A stretch of DNA of 64,000 nucleotides from Gracilaria domingensis (lineage: Eukaryota > Rhodophyta > Florideophyceae > Gracilariales > Gracilariaceae), in assembly GCA_022539475.1 (NCBI GenBank), contig VCMS01000062.1:183120-247119 (forward strand), in the 5' to 3' direction. Within the stretch, counting starts at the first letter, position 1; the number at the start of each line of letters is the position of its first letter. The position numbers were made by a program, and so were the translations under genes. Shown here piece by piece: positions 1 through 9,523 of this stretch. Below the pieces are notes generated by a model. That model saw only the letters and a list, made by a program, of their open reading frames with translations. It was not told the DNA's origin and made no database searches.

Positions 1-645
1 GCCACACCACCGAGACGCCGCTGTGGCGCGCCGGCCCCGCCGGCCCCAAGACTCTGCAACGCGTGCGGCGTGCGCTGGAAGAAGACGGGCTCGCTCGTGG
101 CGCGCTCCAAGCGCGCCCCCCCGCCCGACGCCGCCTCGCTCCGCAAGCGCGCGCGCACCAACCACGCCGCCGGCAACGGCAGCCACCACCACGCCGCGCA
201 CGCCGCCGCCGCGTCATCGGGCGCGCCCGCGGCAGAGCCCGCGCCGCCGCCGCCCGCCGCGCCGCGCCCCGTGTCGGTGTTCCGCACGGCGGACGCGACG
301 CGCGCGCGCTACGACTCCATCTTCTCGGGGCTGATGGTGGTGCACCGCAAGGAGCTGCTGGCGCCGCCGCCGCGCCGCCCGCGCGCGGCGGCCGCGGCGG
401 CGCCGCCGGCCGGCATGGACGTGGACGCGCTGTCGCGCACGCCGTGCGCCAGCCCGCCGCCGCTGGACGCGGACAGCAACGCGTTCGCGCCGCCGGTGTT
501 TGTGACGGAGGTGCACGCGCCCAGCCCGAGCCCGAGCCCGCCGCCCATCCCGCGCGTGCAGCGCGCGTCGCGCGGCGCCGGCTTCCGGCTGTGCCTGTCG
601 GTGCTGGGCGACGCGCCCAACGCGTCGGCCGCGCCCACGTCGTGA
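1..645 (+). CDS. GATA-type zinc finger transcription factor, 5' end outside the window
   Basis: The second half of a GATA zinc finger (CNACG followed by a basic tail ending SLVARSKR) is read in the frame that runs to the stop at 643-645. The rest of the protein is low-complexity Ala/Pro/Arg-rich sequence, typical of a regulatory region, with no other domain recognised. The first half of the finger (TTETPLWRAGP) is also present but in another frame: it is read from position 3, and the CNAC half from position 55. The two halves do not join in one frame, so an indel, a sequence error or a broken gene must lie near 48-57. The family binds (A/T)GATA(A/G) sites in the nucleus. The gene converges on ATR, with 188 bp between the stop codons. 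The finger is secure; the integrity of the gene is not. Confidence 0.7.
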   Translation, partial: ATPPRRRCGAPAPPAPRLCNACGVRWKKTGSLVARSKRAPPPDAASLRKRARTNHAAGNGSHHHAAHAAAASSGAPAAEPAPPPPAAPRPVSVFRTADATRARYDSIFSGLMVVHRKELLAPPPRRPRAAAAAAPPAGMDVDALSRTPCASPPPLDADSNAFAPPVFVTEVHAPSPSPSPPPIPRVQRASRGAGFRLCLSVLGDAPNASAAPTS

Positions 646-833
646 GCGCGCGCGGCCGCGCCCTTTAGTTTGTTTGAGACGCGCCCTGTGTGTAGAGAAA
701 CGGGCGCGCGCGCGCGCCGCGGCGAGCCCTGTACCAATGTATCGTACCGTGTAGTAAAAAGCCCCGCCAACGGCGCGCGCAGTGCACAGCCTCCACGTGC
801 CCCGTCACCGCGTCACGTTTTTGCGCGCCCCTC

Positions 834-3800
834 TCAGATCCACGCCGCCCACCAGATGTACATGCGCGACAGCCGCTCCACGTCCGTCGCCTCGCCCACC
901 AGCCGCTCCACCTGCCCGCCGATCGACAGCGCCAGCCCCGACGCCTCCACCATCCCCCGCAGCTTCGCCTTCACCGCCGCCCGCATCTCCCGCCCCTCCT
1001 TGCTCCCGCCCTCCCCCCCCACCCCCCGCCAGTCCGCCAGCGGGTCGTGCAGGAAGCTCTCCAGCACCCCCAGCACCGCCTCCCAGTTGCGCCGCATCGC
1101 CCCCAGCACCGTCTCCGCCACCGCCCGGAACAGCCCCTCGTACCCCGCCACCCCCATCACCGTCACCATGTTGCGCGTCAGCCGGAACGGCACGATCTCC
1201 GGCACCTTGAGCGTCAGCCCCTTGTCGAACAGCATCGCAAAGTCCACGTGAACGCACCGCCCGCTCGTGCTCTCCACCAGCACGTTTTCGCCGTGCCGGT
1301 CCCCCAGCCCCACAATGTACCCCGCCATGCTCCACACTGCGCACGACTCGGTCCAGGTGTTGCGCGCGCGCAGCCAGCCGCGCGCGTCCGCGCCGCCGCC
1401 AAACTTGCGCACAAAGTACTTGTCCATCACCGGCGGGAACTTCTCGAACGCCCAGTCCTCCAGGAACTGTCGCTTTGTCGCCGCGTTGCCGTACTGACGG
1501 AAGATGTGCGACGCGTCGGGCAGCAATCCCAACCAGTTGTGCTCCTTTCGAACCACGTTGCGCAACGCCTCCAGGTCATTCACCCATTCGATGATGCCGG
1601 TCTCCTCGCTCAGCGGCAGAACCGCATATGTCTTCAGCTCCAGCTTTTTACCCCTCGATCCCTCCTCCCTGGCCAGCAACCGGTTTACCACCGTCAGAAA
1701 CTCCACCATGCGGCTGTCCTTGCGCATGTCCCCCTGATTCTCTCTCTTCGCCAGATATCGATACTCCAATCCATCGGTGCCGATGAGACTTATGCGTCTC
1801 GGTCTCATTAACGAGCTCATCACCAGCACCTCGTCTTCAAGGTCTGCAATGCGCGCTGGCTCCGCGGCGAATGGCCTGTGCTCCCCGCCGCTCGCATCGG
1901 GCAGCTGCACTGTCAATGAGTGCAACGTAGGAATGATCAGCATTGGGTTGCTTTTCGACCTGAGTATCTTTCTCACTCCGGAAAACTCCTTGATACACTT
2001 TTCTTTCTTGCCGCGAAGCTCTTTCGGAAGCTGCGTGAGGCAGATGTTCACAAACAAGCGGATCAAGTCGAGAGCGATCGCAGCGCGTATCTTGAACAAT
2101 TTAGCATGCTCCCGACACTCCCTGGTTTTTGGCTTCTTCATCAGCAACACAGCCGCGGACAGGATATCTACGGTTGCCTTCTTGCGCTCTTGACTCCTGA
2201 GCTGTGAGGACGGCAGGATCATCCAAAAGCTCTGGTCGGGGAAATTCGCCACAATAGAAGCTAGGCAGTCTCTCAGACTGTCCCGAACCTCCATTCGCGG
2301 GTGCAAGATGCGGCTCATCAGCTGTGGTATTGCGGGCACCCACATGTACGAAGGAATCGACTTCATGGCTAGTCGCATTTCTGCCTGCACATTCTGCTCG
2401 TAAGGCAAACACAAATCTGCTGTCTGATGGTCATGTAACGCGGAATGAAAGTCAAACCAGACGGTGAGCATGCGTGGTAACGCTTCATACATGCGCGTAT
2501 GTCCATTCGACAACGCTTTTGCAAAGCTTCGAATCACGCCGGGTACGTATTGTTGATAGTTTTCTAAACTGGAGTTCTCGTCTTCTGTTTCTTGACAAGT
2601 CTTATCATCGAGATCAGTTGTTACTGCTGCAACGGTGTAGTCGGCGCTTGCCCCTGCCTGTAGAAGGGAATCAAAATGCTTTCCAAGCGCGTAAAACGGC
2701 TCTTCACGGCCGGCTCCGTATTTTGTGGCCTCTTGGTAGTATCTCAGGATTCTCTCCGACGTTTCGTAACGAGTTTCTTCACTCCAGGTACCAGCCAATA
2801 CTAAAGCTGTGCATAACTGCTCCTGTATGACGTTCTTGTGCTCATCAGGGAGTTTTTGACTAATGCATCGGTTTAGGTTTCTCCTCAGCCGGTCGATTTC
2901 CCTCTTCGCCGTGAGCACAGCTTCAGATACATCCCCGTGAGCACGGCGAATGCGAGCCGACTCCATGTTGGCTGCGTTAATTACGTCACTGTTTATGTTT
3001 TTCGTCCATAGGGCTCGCAGTGCTGACGCTGAGGCTGCCTTCAGGTTATCTCCCTCTTTGGCAAGCTTGGCCAGCTCAATGTGGGCTCTTGCTGCCTCAT
3101 CCGGCATATTTAACAGACCGAAAAGAACCCTCCTGGATGACAGCAACGGCTCCCGCACTTTTAGCGACTTCGATGTGCACTGAATTCGCTTCTGTTCACG
3201 AATAAGACGATGCACAGATATATTTTGTTCATTCGACCTCTGCCTTTCCACAGTGCTCTTTTCACTGGAAGGAGGTAGCCGGTGAAGAGCGGCATCTTCA
3301 GCCTCGCACAGTGTATGTACCAGGGTGATAATGGGATAAGTGCGATGATAACTTTCCCTCGCGGCCCGCAAAAGCGGCTGAATGAGATGACGACGAGCAA
3401 GGGATGATTCTTTCTCCAATGACTCCAGGTCTCCATTTCGAAAACACAAGAGCATATTAGCAAAGTTCGTTGTGTATCCCAGTCGCCATGGCGCTTCTGC
3501 TTGTTCTTCATTAGCATGAGATGCAGAGGTCTCTACCTCAACATTATTTAAATCCTCAAGCTTTTCCCAACGACCAAGACGCCAAGCGGCAGCGAGGCCA
3601 TGAGCTTTCGCTGTCTGACGCAGCTCAGTTTCACGGAGAGTTGAGGAAGAAACTAATCCTTCAGCATGGGATAGCATCGTCTCCCAGTGTCCCAAAGTCA
3701 TTAGACAGCTTAGGAACCCGTTGTGCAGCGCAGCATTCCTTGGCTCATTGGCGAGCGCATGCTCGTACATGCTTAGCGCCTCGTCGTATTTTCCAGCCGC

Positions 3801-6800
3801 TTCCGAATCACATATGGCCTCAGTCAATCTGCTTTCAAGGCGCAGTTTGGCTATCCCCTCCATGTTCGGAACATCTTCAATGTTCGCAAACGCTTCCTGA
3901 AGAACCTCGAGAGCTTTAGTCTCGGAATTGGAGTCATAAATGTCGCTCTTTTTCGCCCTACCTCGGATTATACCAATGTAAGATGGCCACCCAGGATACC
4001 CTGTATTCGTTCTCGTATTCCTTATATGATACTCTGCAAGCATGATTGCACGGTAGTTTGATCGCGAAGCTAGTGCTGCTTGTGCCTGTGTTAACAAGGA
4101 TAAATCACTGGATTCCCTCCCGTACAAGTCCACCAAACTTGTTAGGGGATCATCCACGACAGAAAGATCCATAAACTTCTCCATTGGGGTTCTTTTGCGC
4201 GAGGATGTCTGCCCTCCACTGGTTCCCATCGACCTCGTATAACTGGACGTGTATGACTGGGCTCCTTTTTTCCCGGCCCGCCGGTCACGCCAGCCCCGAA
4301 GAGTGTCAAGCAGGTCGAAAACAGGCTGCGGTGAAGTTGCTTCTTTCAGAACTTCTTTAATCTCGCGGATTATGAACTCCTTGACCTCTTTCAGCTTAAA
4401 GCTATGTTGCAAATCCAACGCCTTAGCTACCACAAGCGGAAATATGTAGTTATTCAGCTGATCCTCATATCGCAGAATAGGTCGAAGCGCTTTAAGCAGC
4501 TCCCCAAACTGGCCTTGTCTCCCTATGAAATCTACCAGCTGAACCGTGATCTGACGAATCCATTCCTGAGCCGTCACACCCTTCCCGAGCGGAACCAGAG
4601 CTCTGACCTTAGACCAGACAGGTTGACATGCCGGCGAAACACTTCGCTCTGCATTTCCACCAAAGATCATACAGTACTGATTGACATCAAATGGTACGGC
4701 GAGATACGGCTGAACTGCATCTCTAGTTGCACTCGATAGGCTTTCCCAGAACATCTTGGCTTTTCCCTCCCTTGGGAGTTGAACAAGGACCGATTCCCAT
4801 TCTTCCCCAAGTTGCAGAGAGGACTTATCGTCAGAAGTTATATTCGATTTGGCCACCGTGCTCTTTTTGCACCCACATACTCGAAGCAGTTCTTGAATTA
4901 CTAGACCAACTCTATTGAACTGACTTTTTGATGAATCTTGTTTTTCTCCTTTCCGTAGTGCGGTCACTAAGAATTCATTCAGTAACACAGAAGCAAACCC
5001 GTGTACGCTTTTTGGATAACGTTGGTTGATCATACCACCAACACACAAACCGGATGAACTCACATTCTGATTCTGAGCAAGCAATCCTGGGTCTACAGCT
5101 CCGATCTCCCCAATACATTGAACCAAAACATCCTGACACTCTACGTTCTTGGTCTTGCTCAGCTGAGCTAGCAGTGTTTCCAACATGCTTTTTAGTACCC
5201 CTAACTCTTTCCGTCGATTTTCTTGGGCTTCCTCTGCATCATCGGGCAGCGCTGAGTTCAGAATATGGCGATGGCTTCGCAGGACACGCAGTAGGTACCG
5301 AGAAGCATAGATTGCGACACACTCGTCATCGTGACGCCCGATTATGCTCTCAACGTTCTGGCTTACTTCATATAGTTCTTCTATACTCAACCTTCTGTCC
5401 GACTGGATCGGTACATGACCCTGGTTCAAATGCGTCCTATCGTGAAGCACTGCCTGTTTCATTATTCGCAGCAATAGCAGAAGAGAAGGTTTATCTCGAA
5501 CATGATCTGAATTCACAGAGGTGATAACCCTCTTGAGCTCATTCAGCAACAAATTCCCTTCATCGTATCGCACTGGAAACAGGATTGCAAACACTGTTCC
5601 TAAGTGTGGGACAAGTCTTTGCGGCCCAAGAAGCCTCAAAAAGGTTTTCCATAAGTTTAAGGTCTGCACGTATAGGGCGTTATCAGTCCTGGATACGTCA
5701 AGGGCCATTTTCAAAGTCGCCATTACTTTCGGGACGAATAGATGCAGTTGATCAGAAGTGAGTGCAAGAACCACCTCTAACATTCGCAAATGCCTTCTCC
5801 TTTCCTGGACTGTTGTTTTCGTGTTGAAGAACCCTCTATTTACGGCATCCATCACAAGCATGAAATTATTGGTAATGAGCACTCCAGCGATTTGTTCAAG
5901 AGAAGGATCCATGTTCTGACGATTTGGCATAAAAGCAGAAAGAGCGACAAGGCCATGCTTTGCTGCAGATTCTTTCGCTCCGCCGAACTCCATCACTAAT
6001 CTCTGGACGATCTTTCCAAACCTCTTGCGAACAATCTCTTCTAACGAGGTGTCTAACACCTTGATAATGAGCCCATTTGAACCATCTGTTTTGAGCGACA
6101 GCCCCGAAGTGTCGGTCATAAACGCCACGGCCAGTGCATCCGCGCTTGCTCGCTCCACGAGAGTTTCAATCGGCTGTTCGACTTTCTCTGCCAGCTGTAC
6201 AAGTGAAGAGCGGTCACCTGCTTTCAATAAATGAACCACTGTGTGTCGAGCAACACGGACCCAAAATGAAATCTTGCTGCCCTCACCGACCAGCTCTTCC
6301 ATTCTTCTCGAAAACACGCGCACATCCAAGAGTTTCTTCAAACAGTGGGGGAGAGCCTCACGAATTCGAGGATTGACGAGATCACATACTAGAATACATA
6401 AGGATCTTTTTTCGTTGAGATCTTGGTCTTGGTCCTGAACACGCTGTCCATATCCCACAGAGGTACTTGTATGAGATGTTTGCAATGGGCTTGCCGCAGC
6501 GGAAGCAGCCACTAAGACGTGATTCCAGGCTGATAGTGTACATGGGATGTTTTCTTCTAAGAAGCACTCCCTTCTACTCTGCTCGTCTTTGCACATCGAC
6601 TCATCAACAGCAATGGGGTTAAGCTCTGTGATAGTTCTGGCAAGTAAACCAGTGACTACCAGACCAAGTATCTGAGGCATAGAGACATAACGGGATGACC
6701 ATAGTAGGCTGCTAATAACAGGGAGACAGGAGCGATTCATCTCCTCTTCTCTACCGTCAATGGCAGCAGTCATGAATTTTCGAGCGTAATCCTTCACTTG

Positions 6801-9182
6801 ACGACCAAAGACAGCATAATGGTCCACCTTTTCCTTTCTCGCGGAACCAGGCGTTTGCAACCCATCCGGGTCCTCCATGTCGATATCAGCCTGCACAGTT
6901 TTCCGCACAGAGAGTCGCTCAATTCGTGCCAAAAGCACGGGAAGCAACTTTATCTTACACGACACAAGACCAGTGCTACCCTGCATAAAGCTCGAAAATA
7001 ACTCCAAGGTCATCTTTTCCCGCGCTCGAGGCGAATGAATGCAAAGGAGACCAACGCAGTTGAACACTTCCGAAATGTCAACATCGTCTCGAGCCATACC
7101 CCTCAGCTTCCGTAGCGACGTGAATACATTATTCCAATTATGTTCATCGAGTCGTGGACTTTCCCCACAAAAGCTTTCTTCGATACAACTTTGCCTTATC
7201 TCATGAGGATACACGCACTTCACTTTAAAACATATAGCCTGACCCAGCAGCGAAAGACAACCCGCAGCAAGCCTTTGAGTTGAGTTAAAGTTAAAGTTAG
7301 ATATGTAGTTGCAGATGTCAACAACAGTTGATTCTATTGGTACGCCAGGATCAAATACTTTTTGGTAACGACTCAGTTCCAGTACCGTTGGAAGGACAAT
7401 GCACTTAGTTTCTATAGTCAGAGTTCCACTAAATATTCCGTACATAAAGCGCTCACAGCACGTCTTCAAAGCCTCTATTGTGGAACTAGACTCAATTCGT
7501 TCTGCTCGTAGAGCGTTCATGATGTCTGCTATCAGCTCTGCAAATTGCAAGGCCGGATATGGATTTTCTGCATGTTCATCACACACGCTTCCATACGTAT
7601 ACGCATTTAGAACCACACTCAGCAAAGCCATGATCGTGGTATCGACAAATTCTGTTCCGTTCACTCCTCCCATGTTTCTGATTTGCGACAGACATGATTT
7701 CAGTTCCATCAAAACCAAACCAAGACGAAGGCAACCACGAGCAAGTACTGCCAGAGCCCCGAGTGGTCGGTTTTCGAACTCAACATTGCCGTTACCCACC
7801 ACGTCTTGGCCAATCTGACTTAAAGAGGAAGCGAACGAAAGCCATTCTCGAATTGACTCAATGCAGTTCTCACTTTCAACAGAAATGTTGCATATGGAGT
7901 CAGCAGCGAGACAACATGCGTTTGCTAGCATGAGTAGACTCTGAGGATGTTTAGCGCAGACATCCGTGCTAGGTAAAGCCTTTACACTCTTGAAAAGACC
8001 GTGCACTGTCATTCGTTGATAGTCTGAAGCGGTGTTCTGAGTTCGGTCTCCACTTTCCAGGGTTCTTTCAGGAACGACACTTGACGAGTCGGCATTATTA
8101 CCAACCCTTCGCTTCTTGGTAGGAGGTTCAGAGCATTCGTCTTTCTTCACAACAGTGTCAGACTGTAGAACGTATGAATGAACCAAGCCAGATTTGGAAA
8201 ACGATCGTAACTGCAAACCGAGATCTGTCTCCGGCAATGCCGCTTCTCGAATCCCACATTCGGACCATGTTATACCATCAATCCTGCCATCTGGATCAGA
8301 CAATTGGCACAATCTGTAGAGCCCAGCACGTACCGGTTGTGCGGCACTAACTTCCTTTTGCTGTATATACGAATCGCGCAGGACGTCATTCACCACAGTG
8401 CGCAGGTTTTCTTTGAGGTGAGGAGGCACTACGTAGCAAGCCGCGGGATCAAAAGCGCGCTCCAAAACGTGCACCGCAGCGTTTGCCACTTCATATCCAC
8501 ACTGGCCGGAGAGTAAAGCCTGACTCGAAGCCAAATTGAGTACCTTAGCCTGTGCTCTCGGCCCAATACAATTCCATAGCTTTACGGCGTCCGATGTGAC
8601 TGCTTCCACAGAAAAGCTTTCAGTCTCCCCCTCTTCTGATTCTGTATCTTTCTGAACTTGCTCTGTCGATAGACTTGACGGGATCAAAAGCGCGAGCAAA
8701 TGAAGCAACGCCTCAAGTGTGACTGAACTAATAGGGAGATGCAAAACTTCTTCCGCGAGTCCCGGACGAGTCCCAGAGCAGCCTGCGCTCTCGGTGGTCA
8801 CCTTGTTAAAATAGGGAAGGCTGCACAGGATGCACTGGTTGTTCTCATGTCCAACGATATTGTAGGCCAGTTTCACTACATCTTCAACATATGCTGCAAC
8901 AAAGTTTCTCAATCTTCGCAACACCAAGCAACGGAGCAGCAAAACACAAGTACTCCTGGCCTGGTAGCGAACCGCAGCAGAGGTAGAGTTGAGTGACAAG
9001 GCAGTGAGTGGAACAAGAAGAGCGGTGCTGATTTGCTGAACGCTAGAAGTCTGGCTTGCGCGTCTAATTGTTTGAAACGCTGCGGTAGCAATGTCTGGCT
9101 TGTTTCGAAACGATGGTAAGTGCGTTAGAATAGTTGATATGAGAGCATTTGGGTCGGGCGCCTCTCGCGTCGATGGTGCCAT
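834..9182 (-). CDS. ATR: ATR (Mec1/Rad3) checkpoint kinase, intronless
   Basis: This single uninterrupted frame of 2782 codons encodes a PIK-related kinase. The first roughly 1600 residues are helical, HEAT-like sequence; a FAT region follows (about 1700-2250), then the kinase (about 2430-2720) and the C-terminal FATC motif (last 33 residues, ending MYIWWAAWI). The catalytic loop GLGDRHGEN starts at residue 2625 and the metal-binding HVDF follows at 2645-2648. ATR is preferred over TOR, ATM or SMG1 because of MRKDSRMVEF, GIIEWVND, EIVPFRLTRNMV and FLHDPLADW, which match the ATR kinase domain as I remember it. The length fits ATR (about 2600-2800). Its known role is sensing RPA-coated single-stranded DNA with ATRIP and phosphorylating checkpoint targets. 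The start is the ATG at 9180-9182, which leaves only 95 bp to a divergent small reading frame. Confidence 0.93.
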   Translation of the reverse strand: MAPSTREAPDPNALISTILTHLPSFRNKPDIATAAFQTIRRASQTSSVQQISTALLVPLTALSLNSTSAAVRYQARSTCVLLLRCLVLRRLRNFVAAYVEDVVKLAYNIVGHENNQCILCSLPYFNKVTTESAGCSGTRPGLAEEVLHLPISSVTLEALLHLLALLIPSSLSTEQVQKDTESEEGETESFSVEAVTSDAVKLWNCIGPRAQAKVLNLASSQALLSGQCGYEVANAAVHVLERAFDPAACYVVPPHLKENLRTVVNDVLRDSYIQQKEVSAAQPVRAGLYRLCQLSDPDGRIDGITWSECGIREAALPETDLGLQLRSFSKSGLVHSYVLQSDTVVKKDECSEPPTKKRRVGNNADSSSVVPERTLESGDRTQNTASDYQRMTVHGLFKSVKALPSTDVCAKHPQSLLMLANACCLAADSICNISVESENCIESIREWLSFASSLSQIGQDVVGNGNVEFENRPLGALAVLARGCLRLGLVLMELKSCLSQIRNMGGVNGTEFVDTTIMALLSVVLNAYTYGSVCDEHAENPYPALQFAELIADIMNALRAERIESSSTIEALKTCCERFMYGIFSGTLTIETKCIVLPTVLELSRYQKVFDPGVPIESTVVDICNYISNFNFNSTQRLAAGCLSLLGQAICFKVKCVYPHEIRQSCIEESFCGESPRLDEHNWNNVFTSLRKLRGMARDDVDISEVFNCVGLLCIHSPRAREKMTLELFSSFMQGSTGLVSCKIKLLPVLLARIERLSVRKTVQADIDMEDPDGLQTPGSARKEKVDHYAVFGRQVKDYARKFMTAAIDGREEEMNRSCLPVISSLLWSSRYVSMPQILGLVVTGLLARTITELNPIAVDESMCKDEQSRRECFLEENIPCTLSAWNHVLVAASAAASPLQTSHTSTSVGYGQRVQDQDQDLNEKRSLCILVCDLVNPRIREALPHCLKKLLDVRVFSRRMEELVGEGSKISFWVRVARHTVVHLLKAGDRSSLVQLAEKVEQPIETLVERASADALAVAFMTDTSGLSLKTDGSNGLIIKVLDTSLEEIVRKRFGKIVQRLVMEFGGAKESAAKHGLVALSAFMPNRQNMDPSLEQIAGVLITNNFMLVMDAVNRGFFNTKTTVQERRRHLRMLEVVLALTSDQLHLFVPKVMATLKMALDVSRTDNALYVQTLNLWKTFLRLLGPQRLVPHLGTVFAILFPVRYDEGNLLLNELKRVITSVNSDHVRDKPSLLLLLRIMKQAVLHDRTHLNQGHVPIQSDRRLSIEELYEVSQNVESIIGRHDDECVAIYASRYLLRVLRSHRHILNSALPDDAEEAQENRRKELGVLKSMLETLLAQLSKTKNVECQDVLVQCIGEIGAVDPGLLAQNQNVSSSGLCVGGMINQRYPKSVHGFASVLLNEFLVTALRKGEKQDSSKSQFNRVGLVIQELLRVCGCKKSTVAKSNITSDDKSSLQLGEEWESVLVQLPREGKAKMFWESLSSATRDAVQPYLAVPFDVNQYCMIFGGNAERSVSPACQPVWSKVRALVPLGKGVTAQEWIRQITVQLVDFIGRQGQFGELLKALRPILRYEDQLNNYIFPLVVAKALDLQHSFKLKEVKEFIIREIKEVLKEATSPQPVFDLLDTLRGWRDRRAGKKGAQSYTSSYTRSMGTSGGQTSSRKRTPMEKFMDLSVVDDPLTSLVDLYGRESSDLSLLTQAQAALASRSNYRAIMLAEYHIRNTRTNTGYPGWPSYIGIIRGRAKKSDIYDSNSETKALEVLQEAFANIEDVPNMEGIAKLRLESRLTEAICDSEAAGKYDEALSMYEHALANEPRNAALHNGFLSCLMTLGHWETMLSHAEGLVSSSTLRETELRQTAKAHGLAAAWRLGRWEKLEDLNNVEVETSASHANEEQAEAPWRLGYTTNFANMLLCFRNGDLESLEKESSLARRHLIQPLLRAARESYHRTYPIITLVHTLCEAEDAALHRLPPSSEKSTVERQRSNEQNISVHRLIREQKRIQCTSKSLKVREPLLSSRRVLFGLLNMPDEAARAHIELAKLAKEGDNLKAASASALRALWTKNINSDVINAANMESARIRRAHGDVSEAVLTAKREIDRLRRNLNRCISQKLPDEHKNVIQEQLCTALVLAGTWSEETRYETSERILRYYQEATKYGAGREEPFYALGKHFDSLLQAGASADYTVAAVTTDLDDKTCQETEDENSSLENYQQYVPGVIRSFAKALSNGHTRMYEALPRMLTVWFDFHSALHDHQTADLCLPYEQNVQAEMRLAMKSIPSYMWVPAIPQLMSRILHPRMEVRDSLRDCLASIVANFPDQSFWMILPSSQLRSQERKKATVDILSAAVLLMKKPKTRECREHAKLFKIRAAIALDLIRLFVNICLTQLPKELRGKKEKCIKEFSGVRKILRSKSNPMLIIPTLHSLTVQLPDASGGEHRPFAAEPARIADLEDEVLVMSSLMRPRRISLIGTDGLEYRYLAKRENQGDMRKDSRMVEFLTVVNRLLAREEGSRGKKLELKTYAVLPLSEETGIIEWVNDLEALRNVVRKEHNWLGLLPDASHIFRQYGNAATKRQFLEDWAFEKFPPVMDKYFVRKFGGGADARGWLRARNTWTESCAVWSMAGYIVGLGDRHGENVLVESTSGRCVHVDFAMLFDKGLTLKVPEIVPFRLTRNMVTVMGVAGYEGLFRAVAETVLGAMRRNWEAVLGVLESFLHDPLADWRGVGGEGGSKEGREMRAAVKAKLRGMVEASGLALSIGGQVERLVGEATDVERLSRMYIWWAAWI

Positions 9183-9277
9183 TCTGCTGGCGCCGAAAAT
9201 GTGTTAATCACATTGAAAAGGGGCTAGAGTCGCGGAGCTGCGAAGTACTACTTGTGGCGAGGCGATACAAACACAAG
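9183..9277. promoter_or_regulatory. Short divergent promoter region upstream of ATR
   Basis: These 95 bp separate the ATR start codon from the start codon of a small divergent reading frame. No TATA box is evident. If the small frame is real, this must serve as a compact bidirectional promoter; otherwise it is simply the ATR promoter. Confidence 0.35.
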
Positions 9278-9523
9278 ATGGATTCTCTGCTGCCGAACTT
9301 TGCAGAAGAAGTGGCAGTTTCGGTTCGCGATTTGGCGCGATGGTTTGCAACGTTTTATACGCCTCCCGGCGTGAATCAAAGAGATCAAAAGCATCGAGTG
9401 AAACGTGGCCACCGAGTGCTTGCGAACTGTGCACCGGTGCATTTTTCAAGCCTTTTGCAGATTGCTCTTCGTCTATACTGCGCATATGCGTTGCTATCTC
9501 TGCATACTTTGGAAACGCAATGA
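9278..9523 (+). CDS. Small hypothetical protein divergent from ATR
   Basis: An 81-codon frame opens with MDSLLPNFAEEVAVSV, ends LSLHTLETQ and has no recognised domain. The first 30 residues look protein-like: an amphipathic start with an acidic-hydrophobic pattern. The middle is basic. It is listed because its ATG lies 95 bp from the ATR start in the divergent orientation, the arrangement of most gene pairs here. It could also be the first exon of a longer gene running into the following 2.4 kb, or no gene at all. Confidence 0.3.
   Translation: MDSLLPNFAEEVAVSVRDLARWFATFYTPPGVNQRDQKHRVKRGHRVLANCAPVHFSSLLQIALRLYCAYALLSLHTLETQ

Noticed and set aside
834-9182. TOR, ATM or SMG1 as identity of the giant kinase
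   Set aside because: The kinase-domain motifs (MRKDSRMVEF, GIIEWVND, FLHDPLADW) and length fit ATR, and no FRB-type segment of TOR was recognised.
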